Source: Eretmocerus hayati | Taxonomy: Eukaryota; Arthropoda; Insecta; Hymenoptera; Aphelinidae | Assembly: GCA_029851415.1 (NCBI GenBank) | Contig: CM056744.1 | Coordinates: forward strand, 104,131,338 to 104,195,337 | Reading direction: 5' to 3' | Length of the DNA stretch: 64,000 bases | In this document: piece after piece, positions 10,421 through 23,576 of the stretch | Layout: each line of letters opens with the position of its first letter | How positions within the stretch are numbered: the stretch's first letter is position 1 | Program-made: the position numbers and the translations under genes | Notes under the pieces: model-generated | Databases searched by the model: none | Told to the model about the DNA's origin: nothing | What the model saw: only the letters and a program-made list of their open reading frames with translations

Positions 10421-11909
10421 CATGGATTTTTTACCTATTTTGATTTAAGACTTTTTATCACTTTGGATATTACTTATTCTATTTTACCTGTTTCGTTTTA
10501 CCTGTTTCTTTAGATTTTTTACCCCTTTCAGATGTTAAATTTTGTAAAGCTGTCAAAAGTCTGTTCGTTGTACCCTTGCCGTGTTATCATGTTTTCGCAC
10601 CAATATCCCTTTTTGATGCATCCGCTCACCTTACTTTCGTATGGTGTCGGACACAGGGATACGGGCTGATGTAGATAAACCTCAAAGAATTGGCGGAAAG
10701 TTAGTGATTTGCTTGATAAAGATCTGAGGGAGTCAAAACTGTCTCAAAAGTGGAAAGGATTTGAGTTTAGGCTATGATTATACTCATGATATGGGAATTG
10801 TGGATGCTATACCGCTTCGAGAGGGACTTTCCGCCCATTCTTAGGCTGTACTTTACCGCTGGCCAAAATTTCGAATCTATTGAATTATATTTGGGGGCGT
10901 GAGAGGATATATGCGCTTTTGGGGTAGCGCAAGCAAGTATTTCGTATCGCAAAGTCAAAAATTGCATTTGTCGAGTTGGCAGCATTGCCGTGATCTCCGT
11001 GTGGCTGATGTCGGCTGCTAGCCATCGCGAGCGCGTGCTCACGTTACGCGTGCTTGCTGGTCGACAAATCCTCGCAACCGGTGTTTTGCCGAAGAATCGT
11101 GGCTTCCCGGTGCTGGTGTATAATCGGATGCCATGAGGATGAACATGGGCGTCGTGGCCATCTCTCATGGGACACGACTTTGTGATTCTTCGGAATAACA
11201 AAACTATGGATTAGGTGCATGAAAGATGTCGTGTCCGAATAGTGCGAGGCCTTCTGCAAGCTAGCGAGACCAAGAAAAAACCTGCCTGTTATGAATTTTT
11301 AGCGTGAGTGATGGTATATTGCGGCATGTTTTTTCCATCTAACTGCATGTTACTTGCTTTCGCAAGTTCTCAAATTTCCCCCAAAATGTTCATTTAGAGA
11401 TGGTTTGGAGAAGTTTTTGTATTCAAAATGATGTGATGAATATTATGCACTATATGCGAGTGGAATGGAGTAGAAGAGTTGTCTAGAAGTTATTATAGTT
11501 CAGTTGCTGAATATCGTGGTTCAAAATCCGCAAGTAGCTTCAACCTCGAACATAGCCTCTGACCTTGTTGTTGGTCTCTTGTTGTTTGATTATCACCCCT
11601 GAGCCACCTAGAACTCTTAGAGAACTCCATTTCTCATTTCCACAGTTCCCCAAGATGCATGATTAGCATGCACTCATGGTGAGGAATCATGGAGTTAGAT
11701 TTTTAATTGTGAGCAGCAGTTCCTTAGACTTTCAGAAATAGGCTGAATTATCATTCATATTGGAATGACATCATGGATAGAAAATATTTATGAATGCTTC
11801 CCTGTAATCAGACAATGGCAGCAACAAGTGATACATTGTTGGAAAAGACCATGGGACAATTGAATATCTGTTAACCCAATTTCCCAGATTCTTGACGACT
11901 CAAGACTAT
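10421..11909. other. No gene recognised; GC-rich patch
   Basis: AT-rich sequence with a patch at about 10940-11170 that is richer in G, C and CpG. A 144-codon minus-strand frame crosses the patch without motifs, and it is judged more likely to follow base composition than to be a gene. Confidence 0.4.
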
Positions 11910-13140
11910 ACTTACAAGAGGAGGACCAGACCTTTGGATCACCAATCTTTTTCAGGATTTTTTTACAGTTCTGTGTCACCTAGAATATGAAGAATCCAGA
12001 GTAACTCCGTCAAATGGGCCTTCTGTCCAGAGCTACAAACAAAAATGGTCGCGTTACCAGTATATCTATATATAAGTTCAGTGTACCCAACTTACCCCCA
12101 TTAAGCCATTTTCTTGATAACTCTGGCCCATCTCCATATTTTCCAACGTACTTTAGCTCAATTTAGAGCTTGTCTTAAGAGCTTCAAAATGAGTTAAGAT
12201 AGATTTGATTTGAACCAACTGAAATCAAACTGTTTTAATTCTCTCAAAAGGTGATTTTTGATAGTTTACAAAAGTGTGTATCCAACTTGCCCCCATTAAA
12301 CCTTTTTCTTAATAACTTTGATTTACTTCGACGATTTTCAACGTACTTCAGCTCATTTTGAAGCTTGTTTAAAGACCTTTAAGATGCATTTAACTACGTC
12401 CAATTTGGATCAATTGGAGCTGAAGTGTCTCAATTCTTCCGAAATAAATGATGGAAACCGGGAGTTAAGTGTTTTTATCGCCGTGCACGCACATTTGGAG
12501 CTTGTCGGCGGTTCTTAACACTATTTCTGACCCATTTTGACGTGATAAACACGTTCTGAGTGGTGAAAAAAGTCGTTCTACACGCCTTCTCGAGATAACC
12601 ATATAAGGGCATGTTGGGTACACTCCGATGTTGGCATCCTTGTTTACAAATCGTCTCCGTGTTTTGCACATAAAACAGCTCCATATCCAAAATTTGCAAT
12701 TTTGGAAAATGAACTCTGAAGGTCTTGAAACAAGGATTCGAATGCGCTAAGGTACGTTGAGATTAGTTGAACTCAAAGAATTTGGCACCGGTTTTACTGA
12801 AGGCGATTCCCTAGGTGCTTTCTTAGCTAAGCAATCTCGAAAAGTAGAAAAATCACTTTAGATTTTCTGGAGAACGCAGGAATGATTCTGAGTCGACGCA
12901 AACTACTTACTTTCTCATATTCCAACAAAGTTGGGTACAGAGGCAAGTTGGGTACACTTACCTTATATCACTTTTTAACATGGGCCTATATGGGCAATGT
13001 TAATGTCATGGGCTGTAACTTTGGATAGGAGGCCCATTTGACGGAGTTACTCTGGATTCTTCATATTCTAACAAAACTGTGAGAAATTCTTCGACAAGAT
13101 TGGTGATCCAAAGGTCTCCCCCCCCCCCCCCCTCGTTAGT
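11910..13140. mobile_element. Long member (1.23 kb) of the ACTWACAAGG TIR family
   Basis: Ends are ACTTACAAG at the left and CTCGTTAGT at the right. About 130 bp terminal inverted repeats share GAATATGAAGAATCCAGAGT (left, about 11980) and its complement (right, about 13055). The interior repeatedly carries GTACCCAACTTGCCCC-like words in both orientations. No transposase frame is visible. Relatives lie at 20564-20851, 36742-37905 and 56702-62841. A 15 bp C tract sits just inside the right end. Confidence 0.7.
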
Positions 13141-13489
13141 TTCTATTCCAAATTCTTGAATCTTTCTCTCAATGATGGTTTTTGTGAGTACTTGGTGTGC
13201 AAACTTGGGTATCTTTCTGTGGATGTAAATTTTGATGCTTTTTCATGAATGTACATGTTATCAACTAAGGCAATTCAATTCATGTTGTGAATATGAATAC
13301 AGATGACTATCTATATGGGAGGATCAACCCGCTTTCCAAGGAATGAATAATTTCCTCTCAATAATGGTTCATGTAAGTACTTGGGGTGCAAGCTTGGATA
13401 TCTTTTCATGAATGTGAGTTATTATGCTTTTATATATGTATATATTATATATTATATTATGTATTTCCTGATGTGTGTATTGAGTTGAT

Positions 13490-13810
13490 GCTGATGAATA
13501 CGAATGTAGATGACTATCTATTTGGGAGAATCAACCTGCTTTCCAAGGAAGCTCAGGATCCGTTCTTGTTCCTGAATATAAATTTTGGAATTGACAGAAG
13601 GTGAATCTCAAAGAGAATCTGTTTGTGAGGATCATCCTGCTTTCCAAGGAAGATCTGGATCCATTCCTGTCTCTGAACATGAATTTTGGAATCGACGGAT
13701 GGTGAATCTCGAGGAGGATCTTTTTGGGAGCATCAACCTGCTTTCCAGGGAAGCTCTGGATCCATTCTTGTTCCTGAACACGGCTTTTGGAACTCACGGA
13801 TGACAAATTT
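13490..13810. repeat. 101 bp minisatellite, about three units
   Basis: Consecutive GGTGAATCTC starts lie at 13600 and 13701, so the period is 101 bp. A diverged extra half-unit is near 13320. Each unit carries CTGCTTTCCAAGGAAG and GGATCCATTC. Because 101 is not a multiple of three, the same repeat opens frames in several registers on both strands; these are not genes. Confidence 0.85.
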
Positions 13811-16660
13811 CGAGCATATGGATCTTTTGTATTTGATCAGGAATCCTGAATCACTGATTGAAAATTTCATTTTTGTTGAAAAATGAGTATGCCTCTTATG
13901 TCAACATAAATGTTTGATTTCATCTTGTTTTGGAAAAAGTCCTTTCACTTTTGTGAGTGTGAATATATATCGGATACAGGGGTATGGAATCGATAATGAT
14001 TTGGAAAAATCTGGCTCTTCTTGAAGAGTAGATGGTTTCAAATCATCCACATTGGTCAACATGGAAAGATCAAACGTTAAGATATTCCCTTTTTGAAGAG
14101 TGACTCAAATGTTTCACACTTGAGATTGATCTCGTCTTAGCTTTGAAGCGCAGATTCTCACTACAACTAGCCCACAATTCGTCCACTCGTGCGACAGAAT
14201 CCAGTGTTGCCAACAATGAAAAATTTTATATGAGAAACCCATCCAAGTGTCACCATCTACATTCAGAATAAACTACTATTATGAGCCCGCCTGATAACCC
14301 AAGAGAGTTCCACACCCTCTTAACCGCATATGCTGGGCTAAGTGCTATACCCAGCAAAGATTAATATTATCAGAAACACTCCCAATCAGAAATCGCCCCG
14401 CGTCAACAGAGCTTCCCCGCGGGGCAATGATAGCAAAAAGTAACTGTCATTTCTGATAAGCAGTTCAATACATTCTTGGTCATGTTCGTAATTCCAAATC
14501 ATATAATTTCTCTAATATTCCAGTAAAATTGAAAATTCATTTCAGTCATAAAAGAGAGCCTCGCTAGACCTTACTCTAGTTTGTGTTTACCTAACCCCTG
14601 CTGTGAGGAGTTGAGAACTTGAATTTGCAGTATGTGATAGAGAAAATTCTCTTCCTGGATTGCAATTTGCGTTGAAAGTGAGTGATTAACGATATTAAAA
14701 TATCATGAGTGATTTTGTAGATTTTTAAATAATCAACTCAGATATCAAAATATAGTGTGATCACCTTGTGGAAATTCTTTTCTTACACCTGCCGAGAGGA
14801 GGTTAACTCAAGGGCACTCCGCAGGGATGTTATTGAAGTGATCAGATGCTTCCCACTCCATGTGACCAATATCAGACTTTGAACTCAAGTTGCAGAAACA
14901 AGACCTCATGCTTTATTACAGATGATGCACATCCCCAGTTGGATTCTACATCTCTGTAGAATATTAGATTGAGTGCAGGCACTGTGAAAATACTTGGAAA
15001 GGAATCTACGCTCAGTTATGTCTGGCACCATTGAGCTTGTTTATCCCAGTTTCAATGATCGGTCTCTACTCCAGAGTAACAGGGATTGTGTAAATAATTG
15101 TCACAGAATCTTCACCGTGTGCTTGTAGTATTTCTCGATTCAAATTCCAATGAACTTTCATGTTATGTCATGAAGTTCCTTCAGAGCTTGTATATTCTTT
15201 CATAAATCTTGGCTCTATGTCGCTCACTTGATATTTCAGAATACTAAGTGTAGAGTTAACAATAATGATAGCTCAATCATTGCCAGATTATTCATAGTAA
15301 ACTTGATTATATCCAAAATATGTTACTTTTCTATGATGGAAGAAAGAAGATGCAAGAGAATATTCAATGAGTGCCATCAGGAATTGATTCACTACCACAT
15401 TTTGAAATTATGACTTTCTTCTAACCATGAACCAAATCTTGATCAATTTTAGTGGCATAGCAAAGTAAGATAGTTTGGGATGTACTATGTTGACTGAATA
15501 TTCTGATGATGATTGAGTTATCATCATGCTAAACTCTACAATTAGTATTCTGAAATATCAAGTAAGCAACATAGAGCCAATATTAATGTAAAAATATACC
15601 CTAGACAACGACACACTTCCGAATAAGGCTGAGAAAGTTTTCTGAGAGAAACCTCTTAGAACAAGACCATCGCACTAGGTCTGGTACGTTAATCCACCCC
15701 CCAGATACTGTTGACCCCAGAATGACCCCTAGAGGTCATCTAAAAAATCGACAAAAAGTACTATTTGGACGTTAAATGTTGTGTTCTTCCAGAATCCAGA
15801 GTCAAAAATAGGGGTTCTTATCCAAGAAAACCGATCTAACCTTCAAAAACCCATCAAGGTCACATTCAAAGTCAGATCCGAGACCATTTTCCAGAGCTTC
15901 CCCGTCAGTTTGAGGAGACACGTATCTCGGGGGTTTTCGATCCCTGGAGCCAATTTTGAGTATTTAGAGGGGGGGGGGGGACTGACTTTTGGGACGCCTT
16001 GTATAATGACTTATCTCACAAAATCGAGAGGGCTACAGTAAATTCCAATGCATGAATCAACAGTGATCAGTGAGTAACTATAAATATCGTCATTCTTTGA
16101 TCAGAATTCAATCTAGAACTTAGTAATCGAGTATTTTGCCAACCCGAGAGAAGCAGTCAAATCCTTGTATTTCTCGTCTCTGATGTTTGTTACTCGGAAG
16201 TCACGCGCTGTCTGTTGGAACTCATTTACCCATCTCTCGAGACTGACTTTCACCCTTAGACAATATGAACTTTACCAAAGTCCATTTCCGCGTTTGCACA
16301 GGTCTTCCGGTGCACACACACACGAGACCTTTGAGATTGGGATAGGGAATGAGTGTTCAAGAGAGAAATCTTTGGGGAGATGATGAATGAGCTTTCAACA
16401 TCGTGTAATGCAACTTTTTCCTAGAGATTTGTCGAGTGAAATCTTGTGTCAAAGTAGAACAATGTATGTAGTATTAGATGCAAAGTACCGTTACGAATTA
16501 GTAAAATTTATGAAATTTTTAGTGTCTCAGGTGAACCTCACCCTTACAATTCCAATTAAAATTTATTACATCCTAGAAATCTGTCTGCCCAACTGTGCAC
16601 TCAAGTTTTGAACTAAAATATATTAATAAGTTGAGAGATTTTGCATTGGTGTTGTGGAAT
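13811..16660. other. No gene recognised; scattered repeat pieces
   Basis: A GC-rich hairpin lies at about 14394-14428 (CGCCCCGCG / CGCGGGGCG). The stretch 14690-14850 matches, inverted and diverged, 18910-19050. A 12 bp G tract is at 15971-15982. No domain could be recognised in the short frames. Confidence 0.45.
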
Positions 16661-17440
16661 GAGTTATGGATATGGGTCATTCTGGACCAAGGTGAACATT
16701 TAGAAAATCGACGAAATTTAAAAATGCCCCAAACATTTTTTTCCCGTTAGTACTACTAGAATATAGTTGGAAAAATTTTTTTTCAGATTTTTTTGGGACC
16801 CATGGCGGGCTCTACGAATTTTCCAAGTCCCATTTTTGAGCAGTTTTTCGCCTATTTTTCGCTATCTTGGAAAATTCGTAGCTCGGACCCAAATGCATCT
16901 TTTTCATCCTAGCTGGGCGCATTTTTTTTGGTATGACGTACACTTTCAAGAAAGAGATTGACCGGTCCCAAAAATTGATATCTGGTAGGTCCCACGGTTG
17001 CATCAAAAAAGGCCCAAAAATACGACTTTGCACCACCTTTGGAGGCGTATAGGTCAAAATGGAAGCCTCGTAGCAAAATTTTGCAAGAGAAAAAACTTGT
17101 AGGCCTTGAATAAACCTACAATTTCCTTTTTAGAACGTGTCATTATCTTATCTCACGTACGATCTACAGCCGATTTAAGTTGGGCATTTTTGTAAAAACG
17201 TGAACCTTCAAGGCCAATTTAAAAAAATCGTTTATTTTTTATCGACCCCAAACCTATGAGAAAATGTTCTTTCAGGTGTTTATTTGAAAGCCCAACAATA
17301 ATTTGGTTGTTCCTTTGAAATCCCGATTTTATACGAGCTGTTGAAAACAGTCGAAAATACCGAAAATCGTGTCGAATTCGGGCCTCATCATGAAGCTTCG
17401 TGGACTGGGTCTTCCCTTGCTCTCGATTCGTGAACTCTAA

Positions 17441-17601
17441 GGGCCTCGACAGAAAGTGCGCAATGCTCTTTTCTCCACTTTTTTCTCCGTGTATAAGCAT
17501 AGGCCCTGTAGTTGCAGTCGCCGCCACGGGCGCGCAATGGCGCTACTTCCACAGGGGAAAAAGGGGGAAAAAAAGCAAATGCGCACTTTCTGTCGAGGCC
17601 T
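17441..17601. mobile_element. 161 bp MITE nested in the left arm, TAA target duplication
   Basis: The terminal inverted repeats start GGCCTCGACAGAAAGTGCGC. TAA flanks both sides (17438-17440 and 17602-17604). The matching place in the right arm of the giant inverted repeat (about 19830) is an unoccupied site with a single TAA. That proves insertion boundaries and order: the inverted repeat existed first. A 3 bp TAA duplication points to PIF/Harbinger-type mobilisation (inference). Confidence 0.85.
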
Positions 17602-17989
17602 TAATTATACAGCACTCGGCATGAAATATTGTGGAAGATGAGACCTAGAGCTGAAAAATGGCCTCTCGTGCGATGTTTTTCGATGGAACCGTCCAAAACT
17701 AGAGTAAATTGAGTAAATACAAGATAAATCGAGAACCGGCCGCTTTGGCACTCCGCGTATGCTCCGCACTGCATGCCATCCTCCGTTAATGCGGGAGTGA
17801 TAAGTGATATTAACAGCTGATGCAGTATTGTCAGATATTATCCAGTATAGACAGAGATAAGAAGGTTCCTTAATCTCCGTTATGGACTGTAGACTGTACG
17901 AGGTTTTGGTTGTTAAGGACCACCACGAAAAAATGTATGTGTCAGTCAGCGTCTCGACCAGAAAATTTTGGTACTTTCGAGAACAAGGT

Positions 17990-19400
17990 GAACCATGGCG
18001 TGAAGATAACTTTTGTTATCTTTGCGCCATGAGGTTAACTGCAATGGGATGACGGTCAGTGACCGTTCGAGATCTGTCGTCTCTCTCGCACTCATGGGAT
18101 AACCTATTAGGTGCGAGTGAGATGGGAGATCTCGAATGGCCGCTGACCGTCATTACCTTCCCCGTGGGGTTTACCCCGAACCATGGCGGAATATAATAAC
18201 AAGGTGTGTGACACCGGAGCCTCAAAACTCGTCTACTCTCGCGCAGACATGGCCCTGTCTCCACTAGAGACCCTCCACTCAGGGTCTCTAATCTCTGAGT
18301 GGAGATTCTCTAAGTCTCCAGTTGTCTCCACTCGCCTTTCTTACGTATTCTAGTTCGAGCCGCGTGTAAGTGTTGGTGACCGACAAGCGTGTATGGCTTG
18401 GCTTACCGACAATTGTTGTCCCCCTATCCAGATCATTCTGTCGAAGTGCAAAAAAAGCACAGGATCAGTTATCGATGTTAAGAATGTGCAGTTTCACCGA
18501 TTCCCTCGAGATTTTAGTCTCGTGGACAGTTAAATTGAAAATAAATACCCATCTTGATTGAAATGAATTCATGATTTTATTCTTCATTCCAACTGCAATA
18601 TCATTGCGGCATCGTTCTAGATTTACGTATTTGCCTATAATTACGCTGAAACTTGCTTGTTCACGCTAGGACTTCTTACCTTCCTCAAAATAAGACCTAC
18701 TTGCAACTCGTTTGTACAGTACTATACAGGGAGCATGATTTGGAAGTTCGCGGCCAAGAATATCAAAATGGCGTCGAGTGGAGACACATCGAAAACGTGC
18801 GCGGTCACACACCTTGTTATTTTTACGCCATGCCCCGAACATCGCGGGTATTAGGGCAAATGTATTGTGAAGCATATGAAGTGTAACGCCTTCCCCGCAG
18901 GGCCCCCGCAAAGTATCTGATCACTTTCACAACATTCCTGCATAGTGTCTCAGAGTTGACCTCCCTTCTGTGGGTGTATGATGGAAATTTCAACAGAGGC
19001 ATTTAACGTGAACATACTGTATTTTAATATCATTGATGAGCACCATTCACTTTTCACACAAATCTCAGTCCAGCAAAATTAATTTCTTCGTCACACGCTG
19101 CAAACTCAAGTGACTGTTTGCCCTCAGTAGAAGTAAACACAGGCTGGATATTAGTAGCTCTTATGAGGCTTTCCCAGGTCTTCAATGGATTTTCAACTTC
19201 ACTTGAACATACTTTACTTAAACAATCACATGATAGTGATAACATCACAAACATATCCGAAATTATTTTAAAGGTCTCAACAGAAACTGCACTAATTTTG
19301 CGCAAATATTGCCCCGATGATACCTCGCGGGTGCCCCGCGGGGAAGGCGTTACACTTCATATGCTTCACAATACATTTGGCCCATCTTCGGGGCAAACCC
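17990..19400. repeat. Nested inverted repeats in the giant-repeat spacer
   Basis: At least three further palindromic pairs occur here. 18042-18071 pairs with 18128-18157 (GACGGTCAGTGACCG against its complement). 18178-18222 pairs with 18803-18842 (CAAGGTGTGTGAC against its complement). 18855-18905 pairs with 19333-19383 (CTTCATATGCTTCACAATAC against its complement). The GCCTTCCCCGC boundary words recur. No open frame shows a known domain. Confidence 0.65.
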
Positions 19401-20563
19401 CGCGGGGAAGGTACCAAAATTTCTGATCGGGACGCTGACTGACACATACAATTTTTACGTGGTGGTCACTAACAACCGAAACCTCGTACAGTCTACAGTC
19501 TGTAACGGAGATTAGAGAACCTTCTTATCTCTGTCTATACTGGATAATATCTGACAATACTGCATCAGCTGTTAATATCACTTATCACTTCCGCATAAAT
19601 GGAGGATGGCATGCAGTGCGGAGCATACGCGGAGTGCCAAAACGGCCGGTTGGGCTAGTGAGCGCGGGCTAGTTAAGTGAGAGATGCATCACAATCGATT
19701 TCCTCGATTTATTTTGTATTTACTCAATTTACTCTAGTTTTGGACGGTTCCTTCGTAAAACATCGCACGAAAGGCCATTTTTCAGCTCTAGGTCTCATCT
19801 TCCACAATATTTTATGCCGAGTGCTGTATAATTAGAGTCCACGAATCGAGAGCAAGGGAAGACCCAGTCCACCAAGCTTCATGATAAGGCCCGAATTTGA
19901 CACGATTTTCGGTATTTTCGACTGTTTTTTTTCTACGAGGCTTCCATTTTGACCTATACGCCTCCAAAGGTGGTGCAAAGTCGTATTTTTGGGCCTTTTT
20001 TGATGCAACCGTGGGACCTACCAGATATCAATTTTTGGGACCGGTCAATCTCTTTCTTGAAAGTGTACGTCAAACCAAAAAAAATGCGCCCAGCTAGGAT
20101 GAAAAAGATGCATTTGGGTCCGAGCTACGAATTTTCCAAGATAGCGAAAAATAGGCGAAAAACTGCTCAAAAATGGGACTTGGAAAATTCGTAGGGCCCG
20201 CCATGGGACCCAAAAAAATCTGAAAAAATTTTTTTCAACTATATTCTAGTAGTACTAACGGAAAAAAAATGTTTGGGGCATTTTTAAATTTCGTCGATTT
20301 TCAAAATGTTCACATTGGTTCAGAACGACCCATATGTTTCTCGAGATCACTTGAGCACTTGAAATGTTCTCAAATCAGGCAAACACGCTTCATCGAAATT
20401 CAAATCCTTCCTAATTAGGTACACTTGGTGGCAATGAACACATTCCGAGTGTGTTGAACCTTACGCTTCCCAACCAATGTTATTCGCCAATACAACCTCA
20501 CACCTACGTTGTTCTGGAAAGGTGAGCTAGGTCCGACACAAAGGTCGGAATGTATTCATTGTC

Positions 20564-20851
20564 ACTAACAAGGAGAAGTCTAACCTTACGGGTCCTGGAT
20601 TCATCCCAGATTCTGGGAATGATCCCTGGGAATCATCTTGTTTTAGTGAGGTATGAGGGCATCTCCAAGGATTCAACCCGTGGCCCGTATTCGGAGATAC
20701 AGCCCTGGAGATTGGCATTATCAGTATATCTATGAATAAGGATTTTCAGCATGAGCCTATATAGCCAACGCTCATTTCTCACCAAAATAAGATGATTTCC
20801 AGAGTTTGGGACGAATCCAGGACCCGCAAGGTCGGACCTCTCCTCGTAACT
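20564..20851. mobile_element. 288 bp member of the ACTWACAAGG TIR family
   Basis: The left end is ACTAACAAGGAG and the right end CTCCTCGTAACT. The arms are reverse complements over about 90 bp (GGGTCCTGGATTC and its complement). The ends and the central GAGATACAGCCC word link it to the elements at 11910, 37567 and 56702. No coding content. Confidence 0.6.
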
Positions 20852-23440
20852 GTACAATTCAAAACAAGATTGACTAAAACCTCTAGCTCGAATTTTCGAT
20901 CACGAGCTTTGGTTCGAGTTTTCGGATGCAAGTCTCAGCTCGAAAAATCGATCCTGAATCGTCTTCGCATCCCGATGCATTATTGTTGAAGCGCTATTAT
21001 AACACCCTTATTGGTCAACTACAGAAAATTCTTAGGAGTCACCATCTAAACGTACATGTCAGGATCACTCAAGTTCTAGAAACTCCAAGAATTTATCATA
21101 ACCTATAAATTTTTTCGTGATTGTTGGGGAGTTTCAATCTTTTACGAAAAGTCAGATCAAAATGTTAATGATGAAATTTGAGTCATAATTTCAAATATCC
21201 TCCTATCGTTTCATTTTGGATTAGGATATCGGAAAGATTCTTTCCCAATGTCTAGGATTCTGGAACGGAGAAGGATAATCACACAGTCCAAGATTATAAC
21301 CCAAAGAGAAATTTTGCAATCATGGTGGAAAATTCACCAAATCAACTTCATACGCAGGTAGTTACGATTAAATAGATTATTGAAAAATGCTCAAGATAAC
21401 AAATAATTGTCAATCACGTCCACAAATATCACCCACAAGAGTTTGAGTAAATTCCATCTAGCAGATCATTTCGATCATGACAGAAGAATAGCTAGATACA
21501 TAAGTCAAGAAATTACAAAGGTATAAAAGTCTATATGGGCTAAATTGTTATGGCAACTCTCCCGTTCTTTCTTTCGACATCTTTAATCTTCCCACTCGAG
21601 TCCCAAAGTATCATGAGTTCCAATGACAAGTCAGAAGATTAAAAGACGTAACGATCATTATTAAAGCTTGAATGTCACTCGAGACCTCTATAGATTCCTT
21701 TCATAATTTTCTATTGATAAAGCACCTCTCATATGTCCCATCATCAATTAAGAACTAATGAACCCAGAACCACCCCCGTCACATTATCTATATCCACCTA
21801 GTATAGAAATTTAATCGCATAGTCATGTCGATCACTCTCTACCTTTGAGTGAGTTGAAAAGTGCAGCACAAAGCATATCTAGAAGTAGATAATTGACCCA
21901 AATTGAAAAGTCGATGAGTAGCTCAGCCGCATCTTCCACATAAACTTTGCACGTATCTTTGATACCAACGCCATTATCTGTTGAAAGTTAACATTAGAAG
22001 CTTGAAACCATGAGCAATACTGATGAATGAGGATATCCATAACTTCTCAAAGTAGTCACGACATCGCATCTTACCTTTTATATACTTAGAATCCACAACT
22101 AGTAGCTTTACAATACCTCGAAACTTTCACAAATTCCTCTCTGACATTTTATCAATACTCCCATACTAAAGTTTGTGTATAATAGGAAATACTGAAGAAT
22201 ATGTACATTCTATACCGTATTCAACGTGAGTACAAAGTTTCTGGTTCATATTATCTCAATGAGACTGGCATAGTATTTTCATCTCACGATTTCTACCTAC
22301 TGATATTACAAGTTCTGCAAGATATACAACGAGCTGATTGATACCCTCGTACACTATGGAAACTCATCCCATTGATCGCCATTATATATATGCATACATA
22401 TGTATGTATACTATGGAATTGTAGAAATGTAGATGTGTAAGTGTACGAGTATGAAGTGGTGAACCAGGAAGTTGATGAATAATTCACGTCAGCTTTTCGT
22501 TTCTCGCGAATTACGCGGATGCTGCGTATAATAACGATCCATGAAAATTCACGCGCAGACTTTCCCTCACCCTCTCTCTCTAAACCACGCTCTGCTACCA
22601 AAACCGCTAACAAGACCGAAACGAGGATCTGCTCACATATATATCATGCAAGTATACAAATAGCTTTCTCCGTACTCATCCTACTGCAGTATGTGTTAAA
22701 GGTATGTATACAGTACCTTGCCAAAAAATGGAACATAGATACCTTCATTAAAACAGTGATTACTCCGACGCCCTCGGGTCTACGTCAATTTTTCGAAAAG
22801 CATGTGAAAGATGAGAGAATAATCTATCAAATCATGTATTTCGAAAAATTTTTTGATCAAAATTTGATGTCCATAAATCACGCTGAATATTGAGAAAAAT
22901 TGGATTCCAATCAATCATCATACATTCCACTGTGGGTCATGCTAGAGCAAAATTGATGACGGCATCTTGTTGCCCTCTCCAAGATCTACCAAATGCTTTT
23001 TTACGAGTCTCTCTATGATTTTTTAAGTCCGAGATATGAGCGCTGAGAGCAAGATGGATTAGAACGTGCAAGGGCACTAATAATTTGAAGGGGGATATCC
23101 TCCGTTCTTCTCGAAGCTGGGTTATCGATGAAAAATGTTGCACGGAAGACTCGTGGTATACATTTCTAACGTAAAATTTTCTGAATTTTTCGAGTTTGAA
23201 GTTAGATTCGACCCAAAATGTACATGAAGATACCTATTATTACTTCAACGAGAGGAATCTCGAAAAATTGTGCTCTTTCGATGTATTTCGTGATGGGAGA
23301 TGGTAGTAATGACACAATTGAATAACATTCAACATTCACGAGTGGAACATGGACAAAGCAACAAATATGCTCGAGAATTCGAGATGTCCGCCGACTCCAG
23401 CGCCAACTTCCACGTATAAAAGTGGTACGAGTGGTCGATT
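20852..23440. other. No gene recognised
   Basis: AT-rich sequence with many short frames. A 124-codon plus-strand frame at about 22519-22893 crosses a composition change and has no motif. CAGTACCTTGCCAAAA at about 22710 resembles Tc1-type terminal repeats, but no partner end was found. Confidence 0.4.
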
Positions 23441-23442
23441 TG

Positions 23443-23532
23443 CGAAGCTCTTATACCCCTAGTATATATAGCACCACCATCGATATAGGTATACTTATGC
23501 ATTAACAGCTGATAGGGGTATAAGAGCTTCGA
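23443..23532. repeat. Perfect 19 bp inverted repeat around a 50 bp spacer
   Basis: CGAAGCTCTTATACCCCTA (about 23443-23461) and its exact reverse complement (about 23513-23531). No gene or transposase is linked to it; it may be a small foldback remnant. Confidence 0.7.
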
Positions 23533-23576
23533 CACATGATCCGCTAGGTGCGCTACAGTCGGGGGACACCTCGAAT

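Larger units (their letters stand above)
16668..20335. mobile_element. 3.7 kb giant inverted repeat (long-TIR element)
   Basis: The left arm 16668-17972 and right arm 19409-20335 are reverse complements at high identity. The outer ends start GGGTCATTCTGGACC (left) and GGGTCGTTCTGAACC (right, read inward). The left arm has two extra blocks absent from the right arm, 17075-17335 and the MITE 17441-17601; the right arm has about 65 extra bases near 19648-19713. ATAT at both borders may be a short target duplication. An 82-codon frame occurs in both arms only because the arms are copies. The spacer holds no transposase, so the element is non-autonomous or the arms are an inverted duplication. Confidence 0.75.

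Noticed and set aside
10767..11201. 144-codon minus-strand frame
   Set aside because: It follows a GC-rich patch with few stop codons; no motif and no support from a second feature.
13531..13886. Several 66-91 codon frames on both strands with Phe/Gly/Ser-rich repeats
   Set aside because: All lie in the 101 bp minisatellite, whose period is not a multiple of three.
16812..20194. Identical ~81-codon frames at 16812-17057 (-) and 19949-20194 (+)
   Set aside because: They are the same sequence in the two arms of the giant inverted repeat. Conservation follows from duplication, and no motif is present.
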